The position numbers and the translations under genes are program-made. This document shows positions 16,750-23,859 of a stretch of DNA of 64,000 nucleotides, one piece after another; within the stretch, counting starts at the first letter, position 1; each line of letters begins with the position of its first letter. The DNA comes from Streptomyces tagetis (GTDB lineage Bacteria > Actinomycetota > Actinomycetes > Streptomycetales > Streptomycetaceae), in NCBI RefSeq assembly GCF_018069565.1, contig NZ_JAGPNL010000001.1, positions 1,302,001-1,366,000 of the forward strand, written 5' to 3'. The notes beneath the pieces are model-generated. The model worked only from the letters and a program-made list of their open reading frames with translations. It had not been told where the DNA came from and searched no databases.

Positions 16750-16817
16750 GCTCAGTGCCTGGCCGACTCCCGTTCCAGCGAGGCTCAGCGCTCGGCCGAC
16801 TCCCGTTCCAGCGCGGC
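16750..16817. repeat. About 35-bp imperfect tandem duplication at the RpiB 3' end
   Basis: The end of the RpiB-like gene, including its stop, is repeated once immediately downstream: GGCCGACTCCCGTTCCAGCG occurs at about 16762 and again at about 16794. The downstream copy is non-coding. It is a local slippage or duplication product. Confidence 0.75.
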
Positions 16818-17237
16818 GATCTGCTCCAGCCGCCGGGCGTGCGCGCCGCCGTTGAAGGGGGTGGTCAGCCAGGTCGCCACGATCTCCTCCGCCTCCCGCG
16901 GCGCGAGGACCTTCGCGGCGAGGACGAGGACGTTGGAGTCGTTGTTGCCACGGGAGATACGGGCGCTCCACAGGTCGTGGCAGAGCCCCGCCCGTATCCC
17001 GCGGATCTTGTTGCAGGCGACGGTCTCCCCGAGACCGCTCCCCCCGAGGACGATCCCGCGCTCGGCCCGTCCCCCGGTCACCCGCCGGCACACGTCCGCG
17101 CAGAGCGGCGGATAGTCGACCGTCTCCTCGGTGTGGCTCCCGCGGTCGTCGACGGTGTGCCCGTGCGCCGTCAGCCAGGCGGTGAGCCGGGCCTTGAGGG
17201 CGTGTCCGTTGTGGTCGGCGGCGATGGCGATGTGCAT
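16785..17237 (-). CDS. RpiB/LacAB-family sugar-phosphate isomerase
   Basis: A 150-residue protein starting AIAADHNG and carrying GIVLGGSGLGE, then NKIRGIRAGLCHD and SRGNNDSNVL, the RpiB signature series. The E. coli catalytic Cys (CGTGIG) is absent. Instead it has the GGSGxGE form with Glu71, the arrangement used by Mycobacterium tuberculosis RpiB, where Glu is the base. It probably isomerises a phosphosugar or a related polyol acid. It is 45 bases downstream of the Pht5-like gene on the same strand, so the two are probably co-transcribed. Its place in an aromatic locus is unexplained. Confidence 0.85.
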   Translation of the reverse strand: MHIAIAADHNGHALKARLTAWLTAHGHTVDDRGSHTEETVDYPPLCADVCRRVTGGRAERGIVLGGSGLGETVACNKIRGIRAGLCHDLWSARISRGNNDSNVLVLAAKVLAPREAEEIVATWLTTPFNGGAHARRLEQIAALERESAER

Positions 17238-17282
17238 ACGGGGTCCCTTCGGGGCAGGACGAGACGGAGGAGATGCGCCCGG

Positions 17283-18230
17283 TCAGGCGACCAGGGTGTG
17301 CGTGCCCTCGGCGAACAACTCCTCCAGCGGCAGCGGCCGTTCGATGATCCGCTGGTCCACGGCGTGGCGCATGAGCTGCTCCAGTACGGCCCGGTTCGGC
17401 TCCATGCCGTACGGCAGCGGGTCCGCGCCGGTCGTCTCCAGGACCCGCCGGTACATGAGGTCCGTGGCGGTGGGGGAGCCGACGTCCCCGGCGCGCAGCC
17501 GGTCCACGTAGAGCTGCTTGGCGCGGGCGAAGGCGTCGAAGACCAGCTCCGCCAACTCGGGCTGGTGGGCGAGCAGTTCGTCGCGGATGACGATCAGGTG
17601 GTTGACCGGGTACAGCGCGCGCTCGCGCAGCGCGGCGAAGCCCGCCTCCTCGGCGTCCGGGATCAGCGGGACCAGGGCCGGGGACGCCGGCCGGGGTCCG
17701 ATCACCGCGGCCAGCTCACCGGAGAGCACCCTCTCCTCCAGCGAACCGCCGGGCCCCATGGGGACCACGTTGGCCGGCGGCCGGTACGCCGCCACGTGCT
17801 CGTCGCCCGAGAGCACCCAGGTGACCTTGTCGAGGTCGACGCCGTACTCCTCCTGGAGGACGGCCCGCGCCCAGACTCCGGTGGTCACCGTGTAGCCCCG
17901 GCTGACCCCGACCCGGCGGCCCTCCAGGTCCTGGGGACCGCGCAGGCCGGAGGCGGGGTCGTGGTGGATCGCACCGTGGTGGAAGCCGCGCACCAGGAAG
18001 GCGGGGACGGCGGTGAACCGCGCCCCGTGCGCCTTGGCGACCAGATAGGTGGTCAGTGCCATCTCGCTGACGTCGAACTCCAGCCCCCGCACCATGCGCC
18101 GGAAGGCATGGACGAGTACGGGGACTTCCTCGAACTCGAAGCGGAAGCCGCGGGGCGTGACCGCCCCCGTCTTGAGCGCCTCGTTGTTGCCCTGGGTGCG
18201 GGTCACTGTCGTGAGCTGAGGGAGGACCAT
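17283..18230 (-). CDS. Pht5-like protein (4,5-dihydroxyphthalate decarboxylase family) 1
   Basis: A 315-residue cytosolic protein with a periplasmic-binding-protein fold and no signal peptide. The segments FEEVPVLVHAFRRMVR, EFDVSEMALTTYL and FLVRGFHHGAI are typical of the 4,5-dihydroxyphthalate decarboxylase (Pht5/OphC-like) group. The family also contains uncharacterised PBP-like proteins. The ATG at 18230 or the one at 18248 could be the start; the latter overlaps the operator. It is divergent from the alcohol dehydrogenase operon and shares its promoter region. It probably decarboxylates a dihydroxylated aromatic acid, though catalytic residues of this family cannot be judged by eye. Confidence 0.8.
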   Translation of the reverse strand: MVLPQLTTVTRTQGNNEALKTGAVTPRGFRFEFEEVPVLVHAFRRMVRGLEFDVSEMALTTYLVAKAHGARFTAVPAFLVRGFHHGAIHHDPASGLRGPQDLEGRRVGVSRGYTVTTGVWARAVLQEEYGVDLDKVTWVLSGDEHVAAYRPPANVVPMGPGGSLEERVLSGELAAVIGPRPASPALVPLIPDAEEAGFAALRERALYPVNHLIVIRDELLAHQPELAELVFDAFARAKQLYVDRLRAGDVGSPTATDLMYRRVLETTGADPLPYGMEPNRAVLEQLMRHAVDQRIIERPLPLEELFAEGTHTLVA

Positions 18231-18246
18231 GGTGCGGAAAGGTAGC

Positions 18247-18259
18247 ATGGTCAGTCCAT
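18247..18259. promoter_or_regulatory. Palindromic operator, site 4 of the predicted regulon
   Basis: ATGG-TCAGT-CCAT lies in the short divergent region between a Pht5-like gene (minus) and the alcohol dehydrogenase gene (plus). It is followed by AAGTCCA as at site 2. It overlaps or abuts the start of the minus-strand gene, as expected for a repressor site. Confidence 0.5.
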
Positions 18260-18314
18260 AAGTCCATAGACTGTCGCCCCGGCGGGACATCCCCGAACGT
18301 GAGGAGACGACGTC

Positions 18315-19430
18315 ATGGCGGAACAGGTACTGGCAGCGGTGCGCACGGCGCCCGGCCGGACGGAACTGCGGGAATTCCCGATGCCGGAGATACCGGACGA
18401 CGGGGCCCTGCTGAAGGTGGAGGTGGCCGGAATCTGCGGCACCGACGTGAAGATGTACGGGAAGCCGCCGTTCGCCGACCCCGTGATCATGGGTCACGAG
18501 AACGTGGGCGTCATCGCGAAGGCCGGCCGCACCTTCACCGAGCGCAAGGGCCTGGCCGAGGGCGACCGGGTCTTCGTCGAGCACTACGTCGGCTGCTTCC
18601 GCTGCGCGTGGTGCCACCAGGGCGAGTACCGCCACTGCGAGGCCACCGACTGGCGCACCAACCCCGACGCCCGCCGCTACGGCTACACCTCGGCGAACCA
18701 CCCCCACCACCTGTGGGGCGGCTTCTCCCAGTACCTCTACCTGCCGTGGAACTCGGTCACCCACCGCGTGCCCGACGGGGTGTCGGCCGAACTGGCCGGT
18801 CTGGTCACGCCGTTGTCGAACGGCATCGAATGGGCGCTGGTCACCGCGGGCGTCGGATACGCCTCCACCGTGCTCATCCAGGGCCCCGGACAGCAGGGCC
18901 TCTCCCAGGTCGTCGCCTGCAAGCAGGCCGGCGCCCGTCTCGTCATCGTCACCGGCACCACCCGCGACGCGGCCCGCCTCTCCCTCGCGCGCGAACTGGG
19001 CGCCGACCACGTCGTCGACGTGACGCGCGAGGACGCGCTCACCCGGATCATGGACCTCACCGGAGGCCGTGGGGTCGACGTCGTCCTGGACTGCACCGCA
19101 GGCGCGGGCACCGCCCCCGTCCTGCTCGGCATCGACGCCCTCAAGCGGCGCGAAGGCACGCTGGTGGCCCAGGGCGAACTGGCCGCCTTCCCCGACTTCC
19201 CCATGAAGAAGCTGACGGAGAAGTCGATCGCCCTCAAGAGCGCGCGCGGCCACAGCTACCGCTCCTGCGAACTGGCCCTGGAACAGCTCGCGTCGGGCCG
19301 CTTCCCGCTGGAGAGGCTGAGCACCCACAGCTTCCCCCTCACCGAGGTCGACCGCGCCATCCGCACGGTCGGCGGCGAGAGCGGCGAGGACGCCGTCCAC
19401 GTCTCCCTCCTGCCCTGGGCGGCGGCATGA
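18315..19430 (+). CDS. Zinc-dependent medium-chain alcohol dehydrogenase
   Basis: A 371-residue MDR protein. Catalytic zinc ligands are in ICGTD (Cys41) and GHE (His61, Glu62). The structural zinc Cys set is at 94, 97, 100 and 108 (GCFRCAWCHQGEYRHC). The NAD(P) domain follows from about 190. GAGGAG precedes ATG 18315. It is the first gene of the LigK/LigJ operon, and its stop overlaps the next start (ATGA). It could oxidise a dihydrodiol or a hydroxymethyl or semialdehyde intermediate; normal phthalate dihydrodiol dehydrogenases belong to another family. Confidence 0.9.
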   Translation: MAEQVLAAVRTAPGRTELREFPMPEIPDDGALLKVEVAGICGTDVKMYGKPPFADPVIMGHENVGVIAKAGRTFTERKGLAEGDRVFVEHYVGCFRCAWCHQGEYRHCEATDWRTNPDARRYGYTSANHPHHLWGGFSQYLYLPWNSVTHRVPDGVSAELAGLVTPLSNGIEWALVTAGVGYASTVLIQGPGQQGLSQVVACKQAGARLVIVTGTTRDAARLSLARELGADHVVDVTREDALTRIMDLTGGRGVDVVLDCTAGAGTAPVLLGIDALKRREGTLVAQGELAAFPDFPMKKLTEKSIALKSARGHSYRSCELALEQLASGRFPLERLSTHSFPLTEVDRAIRTVGGESGEDAVHVSLLPWAAA

Positions 19431-20122
19431 GCATCGTCGTCCGCGACCCGCACCGCACCGACCGCGCCACCGCCGACGCCTTCGCCGCCTTCGGCGTGGC
19501 CACCGTCCACGAGGCCCAGCACCGCACCGGGCTCCTCGACCCCGCCCTGCGCCCCGTCTGGCCCGGCGCGCACATCGCCGGCACCGCCGTGACCGTCAGC
19601 GTGCCGCCCGGCGACAACTGGATGATCCACGTCGCCGTGGAGCAGTGCCGGGAGGGCGACGTCCTCGTGATCGCCCCCACCTCCCCCTCCCAGGCCGGCT
19701 ACTTCGGCGACCTGCTCGCCACCGCGGTCGCCGCGCGGGGCGTGCGGGGCGTGGTGGTCGACGCGGGCTGCCGCGACGTGGCCGACCTGCGGCGGATGGG
19801 ATTCCCCGTCTGGGCACGGCACATCTGCGCCTTCGGCACCGTCAAGGAGACCCTCGGCGAGGTCAACACCCCGATCGTGTGCGCCGGTCAACGCGTCGAA
19901 CCGGGCGATGTCGTCGTCGCCGACGACGACGGGGTGGTGGTCGTGCCACGCCGCTCCGCACCGGCCCTGCTCGGCGCGTGCCGGACGCGGGAGGAGAAGG
20001 AGGCCGCCAACCGCGCCCGCTACGCCCGCGGTGAGCTGGGCCTCGACGTCAACGCGATGCGCGAGCGCCTCGCCCGCAAGGGCCTGACCTACACCGACCG
20101 GGAGCCCACCGATGATCATTGA
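19427..20122 (+). CDS. ligK: 4-carboxy-4-hydroxy-2-oxoadipate aldolase-like (LigK/RraA fold)
   Basis: A 231-residue RraA-like protein. It has the aldolase motif DAGCRDVADL, with Arg116, Asp117 and Asp120 as metal and substrate ligands, and a GDLL segment earlier. Family members in the 4,5-protocatechuate and gallate pathways split 4-carboxy-4-hydroxy-2-oxoadipate into pyruvate and oxaloacetate. The start overlaps the dehydrogenase stop by 2 bases (ATGA), and the gene overlaps the LigJ-like gene by 11 bases, showing tight coupling. The neighbouring LigJ homologue makes this assignment stronger than for an isolated RraA-like gene. Confidence 0.85.
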   Translation: MSIVVRDPHRTDRATADAFAAFGVATVHEAQHRTGLLDPALRPVWPGAHIAGTAVTVSVPPGDNWMIHVAVEQCREGDVLVIAPTSPSQAGYFGDLLATAVAARGVRGVVVDAGCRDVADLRRMGFPVWARHICAFGTVKETLGEVNTPIVCAGQRVEPGDVVVADDDGVVVVPRRSAPALLGACRTREEKEAANRARYARGELGLDVNAMRERLARKGLTYTDREPTDDH

Positions 20123-21134
20123 TGTGCACGGTCACTACACCACGGCACCCCGGCCCCACCAGGCTTTCAGAGACGCGCAGTTGGCCCGGCTCGCCGACCC
20201 CTCGCTGCCGCCCCCGGCGCCCGCCGGGATCAGCGACGACGCCATCCGCGAGAGCGTGGAGAACAACCAGCTCAAGCTGTTGCGGGAACGCGGCGGGGAC
20301 CTGATGCTCTTCTCGCCCAAGGCGTCCGGGATGGAACACCACGTACCGGACGCGCCCACCGCGCGCGCCTGGGCACGCGCCGCCAACGACCTGGTGCACC
20401 GGGCCGTCGGCCTCTTCCCGCGCAACTTCGCGGGCGTCTGCCAGTTGCCGCAGACCCCCGGCGGCACCCTCGACGACGCCGTCGCCGAACTGCGCCGCTG
20501 CGTCGGCGAACTGGGCTTCGTCGGCTGCAACCTCAACCCCGACCCGTCCGGCGGCCACTGGACCGCGCCGCCGCTCACCGACCCGTACTGGTTCCCCGTG
20601 TACGAGGCCATGACCGAGCTGGACGTCCCCGCGATGGTCCACGTCTCGACCTCCTGCAACCCCAACTTCCACACCCTGGGCGCCCATTACCTCAACGCCG
20701 ACACCTCCGCGTTCATGCAGTTCGTCGAGGGCGACCTCTTCTCCCGCTTCCCCACGCTGCGGATCGTCATCCCGCACGGCGGCGGCGCCGTGCCCTACCA
20801 CTGGGGCCGCTACCGCGGACTGGCCGTACGGCTGGGCCGGCCCGACCCCGCCGAGGCCCTGACGGACAACGTCTTCTTCGACACCTGCGTCTACCACCAG
20901 CCGGGCATCGACCTGCTGCACCGGGTGATCGGCGAGGACAACGTCCTGTTCGCCTCGGAGATGCTCGGCGCCGTGCGCGGCACCGACCCGGAGACCGGCA
21001 TCGCCTGGGACGACACCAAGAGCTACGTCGACCGGGCGGGGCTCACCGACGAACAACGGCACAAGGTCTACGAGGCCAACGCCCGGCGCGTCTACCCGCG
21101 CCTGGACGCCCGCCTGACCGCGGAAGGCAGGTGA
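20112..21134 (+). CDS. ligJ: 4-oxalomesaconate hydratase-like amidohydrolase
   Basis: A 340-residue amidohydrolase-superfamily protein. It opens MIIDVHGHYTT, with metal-binding His6 and His8, and continues with MVHVST, PHGGGAVPYH and FASEMLGAV, the pattern of LigJ. LigJ hydrates 4-oxalomesaconate to 4-carboxy-4-hydroxy-2-oxoadipate, the substrate of the aldolase encoded by the overlapping upstream gene. No pyrone dicarboxylate hydrolase (LigI) or LigAB/LigC is in the window, so how oxalomesaconate or an analogue arises here is open. Confidence 0.88.
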   Translation: MIIDVHGHYTTAPRPHQAFRDAQLARLADPSLPPPAPAGISDDAIRESVENNQLKLLRERGGDLMLFSPKASGMEHHVPDAPTARAWARAANDLVHRAVGLFPRNFAGVCQLPQTPGGTLDDAVAELRRCVGELGFVGCNLNPDPSGGHWTAPPLTDPYWFPVYEAMTELDVPAMVHVSTSCNPNFHTLGAHYLNADTSAFMQFVEGDLFSRFPTLRIVIPHGGGAVPYHWGRYRGLAVRLGRPDPAEALTDNVFFDTCVYHQPGIDLLHRVIGEDNVLFASEMLGAVRGTDPETGIAWDDTKSYVDRAGLTDEQRHKVYEANARRVYPRLDARLTAEGR

Positions 21135-21143
21135 CCGGCGCCC

Positions 21144-22136
21144 ATGTCCCGGCTGCACCTCACCTTCGCCTGCGGCGACTACGACCGCACCCGCGCCGTC
21201 GAGGAGGGCACCGTCCGCCCCGACGGCATCGACCTCACCTACCTGCGGCTGCCCGTCGAGGAGACCTTCTTCCGGATGATGCGGCACCAGGAGTTCGAGG
21301 TGGCGGAACTGTCGCTGTCCTCGTACGTCCTGTCGCTGCGCGCCGACCCGTCCCCCTTCGTGGCGCTGCCGGTCTACACCTCGCGGATGTTCCGGCACGG
21401 GGCGCTCTACTGCCACGCCGACGCGGGCGTCTCCTCACCCGAGGACCTGCGGGGCAAGCGCGTCGGCACCCCGGAGTACCAGCTCACCGCCTGCGTCTGG
21501 ATGCGGGGCATCCTGGCCGACCGGCACGGGGTGCCCGTCGACTCGGTCACCTACGTCACCGGCGGCCAGGAGAGCCCCGGCCGGATCGAGAAGGCGGGCG
21601 TCACCCTGCCGGACTCGCTGCGCATCGGCCCCGCCCCGCGGGACCGGACCCTCTCCGAGATGCTCGCCGAGGGCGAGATCGACGCGTTGTGCACACCACG
21701 GGTGCCGAGCCCCTTCGTCGCGGGGGACCCGAGGGTGCGCCGGGTCTTCCCGGACGTCGTCGCCGCCGAGAAGGCGTACCACGCCGACACCGGCATCTTC
21801 CCGATCATGCACGTGGTGGTGATCCGGCGGGATGTCCACGAGCGTCACCCCTGGGTGGCGCAGTCGCTCTACAAGGCGCTGCTGGAGGCGAAGGAGGTGG
21901 CGTACCGGAACCTGTACGACACCTCCGCCCTGCGCTTCACGCTGCCCTGGCTCACACCCCAACTGGAGGAGGCCCGCGCCTTGTTGGGGCAGGACTTCTG
22001 GTCCTACGGCCTGGAGGGCAACCACGGGACACTGTCGGCGTTCCTGCGCTACCACCATGAACAGGGGCTGTCCGAGCGGTTGTGGCGCCCCGAGGAGCTG
22101 TTCGCCCCCGAGTCGCTGGAATCCGCCGTGATCTGA
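21144..22136 (+). CDS. Pht5-like protein (4,5-dihydroxyphthalate decarboxylase family) 2
   Basis: A 330-residue paralogue of the gene at 17283-18230. It starts SRLHLTFACGDYDRTR, the classic N-terminus of 4,5-dihydroxyphthalate decarboxylases. It continues with FEVAELSLSSYVL, PVYTSRMFRHGALY and a two-domain PBP-like body without signal peptide. It is the last gene of the operon and is followed by a strong terminator. This copy is the more Pht5-like of the two and is the better candidate for a true ring decarboxylase. Confidence 0.85.
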   Translation: MSRLHLTFACGDYDRTRAVEEGTVRPDGIDLTYLRLPVEETFFRMMRHQEFEVAELSLSSYVLSLRADPSPFVALPVYTSRMFRHGALYCHADAGVSSPEDLRGKRVGTPEYQLTACVWMRGILADRHGVPVDSVTYVTGGQESPGRIEKAGVTLPDSLRIGPAPRDRTLSEMLAEGEIDALCTPRVPSPFVAGDPRVRRVFPDVVAAEKAYHADTGIFPIMHVVVIRRDVHERHPWVAQSLYKALLEAKEVAYRNLYDTSALRFTLPWLTPQLEEARALLGQDFWSYGLEGNHGTLSAFLRYHHEQGLSERLWRPEELFAPESLESAVI

Positions 22137-22151
22137 CGGCCGTCGTCGAAG

Positions 22152-22190
22152 CGGAGGAGGCGTGAGGCACGGGGCCTCACGCCTCCTCCG
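22152..22190. terminator. Strong intrinsic terminator
   Basis: A perfect 17-bp inverted repeat (22152-22168 with 22174-22190), 5-base loop, between the convergent Pht5-like and ferredoxin reductase genes. Confidence 0.9.
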
Positions 22191-22215
22191 CTCCGTATCG
22201 GGGGCGCCCCGCCGT

Positions 22216-23484
22216 TCAGGTGGAGGGCACCGCGGTCGGCCTGGTGGTGAGCAGGGCCTTCAGGGGCGTGTCCTGGTCCCCCGCGAGGCTCGCCGGGACG
22301 TTCGTCCCCTGGGTGAGGGCCTTGCGTACCGCCATGTAGTCGGCGGGGCTGTTCACGGCGTCGATCGCCAGCAGCTCGCCCTGCCGGTAGTAGAGGACGG
22401 AGAACCGCTCGCTGTCCGGCTCGCCCCGCACGACATGCCGGTCGTAGCCGCCCGACAGACCGGCGATCTGGAGCCTGAGGTCGCCCTGGTGCGACCAGAA
22501 CCAGGGCACCGGGGCCGGCGGCGCCGCTCGGCCGAGCAGGGACGCGGCGGCCGCGGTGGCCTGGGCGACGGCGTTCTGCACGGATTCCAGCCGGACCCGG
22601 CCGAGTCCCGTCACGGGGTGGGGCCGCACGGTGCAGTCCCCGGCCGCCACGACGCGCGGATCGCTGGTGCGGGCCTGTCCGTCGACGACGATGCCGTGGT
22701 CGCACTCCAGCCCGAGCCGTTCGGCGAGTTCGGTGCGCGGGAGCACGCCGACACCGACGAGGACGAGGTCGGCCGGCAGGCTCGTGCCGTCCGCGAGGCG
22801 CACCCCGGTGACCTTTCCGTGGGTGCCGTCGAACCCCGCGACGGCGGCGGAGAGCAGGACGCGGGTGCCGCGGCGGAGGTGCGCCCGCCGGTAGAACTCC
22901 GAGAGCACGGGCGCCACCGCGCGCGAGAGGAGCCGGTCGGCGGCTTCCACGACGGTGACGTCCTTGCCGAGCGCGCGGGCGACCGAGGCCGCCTCCAGTC
23001 CGATGAAACCGCCGCCCACGACCACCACCCGGGACGCGGAGCCGAGGCGTCGCCGCAGCTCCGCGGCGTCGTCCCGGTCGCGCAGACAGCGGATGCCGTC
23101 GAGACCGGCGCCGGGCACGGTGAGCCGCCGGGGCCCGGCCCCGACCGTCAGGGCGAGGCGGTCGAAGGCGAAGGACCGTCCGCTCGCGGTCACCGCGGTA
23201 CCGGAGCCGGGCGGGCCGGTGGGGGAGAGGGCGACGTCGGTGACGCGCTCGCCGACGACGAGGCCGATGGCCGCCTCGGCGTAGTAGGAGGGGGTGCGCA
23301 GGTCCAGCGACTCCGGACCCGCCTTCCCGGCCAGGAACTCCTTGGACAGCGGTGGTCGCTGGTACGGCGGATGGACCTCCTCACCCACCAGGGTGATCGG
23401 CTCGGTGTCTCCCAACTGCCTCAGTGACACGGCAAGTTGGAGTCCGGCCTGACTGGCGCCGACGATGAGCGTTCCGCCCGGCAT
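22216..23484 (-). CDS. FAD-dependent ferredoxin reductase
   Basis: A 422-residue flavoprotein of the putidaredoxin reductase/BphA4 group. It has an N-terminal dinucleotide motif (IVGASQAG), the PYQRPPLSKEF loop, a central NAD motif (VVVGGGFIGLE) and the FAD-binding GVGVLPRTELAERLGL region. It should transfer electrons from NAD(P)H to the ferredoxin encoded at 12649. I chose ATG 23484 (PGGTLIVG); the upstream extension is not conserved-looking and covers the predicted operator. It is transcribed alone, about 9.6 kb from its partner but under a similar operator. Confidence 0.92.
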   Translation of the reverse strand: MPGGTLIVGASQAGLQLAVSLRQLGDTEPITLVGEEVHPPYQRPPLSKEFLAGKAGPESLDLRTPSYYAEAAIGLVVGERVTDVALSPTGPPGSGTAVTASGRSFAFDRLALTVGAGPRRLTVPGAGLDGIRCLRDRDDAAELRRRLGSASRVVVVGGGFIGLEAASVARALGKDVTVVEAADRLLSRAVAPVLSEFYRRAHLRRGTRVLLSAAVAGFDGTHGKVTGVRLADGTSLPADLVLVGVGVLPRTELAERLGLECDHGIVVDGQARTSDPRVVAAGDCTVRPHPVTGLGRVRLESVQNAVAQATAAAASLLGRAAPPAPVPWFWSHQGDLRLQIAGLSGGYDRHVVRGEPDSERFSVLYYRQGELLAIDAVNSPADYMAVRKALTQGTNVPASLAGDQDTPLKALLTTRPTAVPST

Positions 23485-23859
23485 CCCGTGACCCCTCTCG
23501 ACTGTTAATGTCAGACCATTATACCAAAGGGCGGTGGGGATGGAACAGGTGCCGCCGGACGCCAAGTGAGGACGAGCGGCGGGATGGCCCGGCAGGCCAC
23601 ACGGGGGCGCTTACGAAGCGGCCCGCTCGACGAAGGGTGGTACCGGGGCTCGGCGTACGACTACCGAGCACCGCCGGCGACCGGGCCCGCGACGGCGAGG
23701 ATTCAGCACCCTCTCCTCCGCCGAGCCGACCGCCGTGGACGACCGGGTGCCGCCGCCCGGACCTGCGCCGCGCGCTCACGCGGGTCGTACCCGGGGTCGA
23801 CGTCCTCGGCCGGCACGACGTTCCCGTCGATGTGGTCGGTCCGCGGCGGCGGGTGGGTG
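23485..23859. other. Intergenic region with reductase promoter
   Basis: This 375-base stretch carries the ferredoxin reductase promoter and operator at its left end. The rest has several short open frames with no recognisable protein and no credible ribosome site. I see nothing else in it. Confidence 0.6.
23508..23520. promoter_or_regulatory. Degenerate palindromic operator, site 5 of the predicted regulon
   Basis: Read on the minus strand this is ATGGTCTGACAT, a TGGTCTGAC core with one arm shortened by one base, 24 bases upstream of the reductase start. A possible -10 (TATAAT overlapping GGTATAATGG on the minus strand) sits next to it. Confidence 0.45.
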
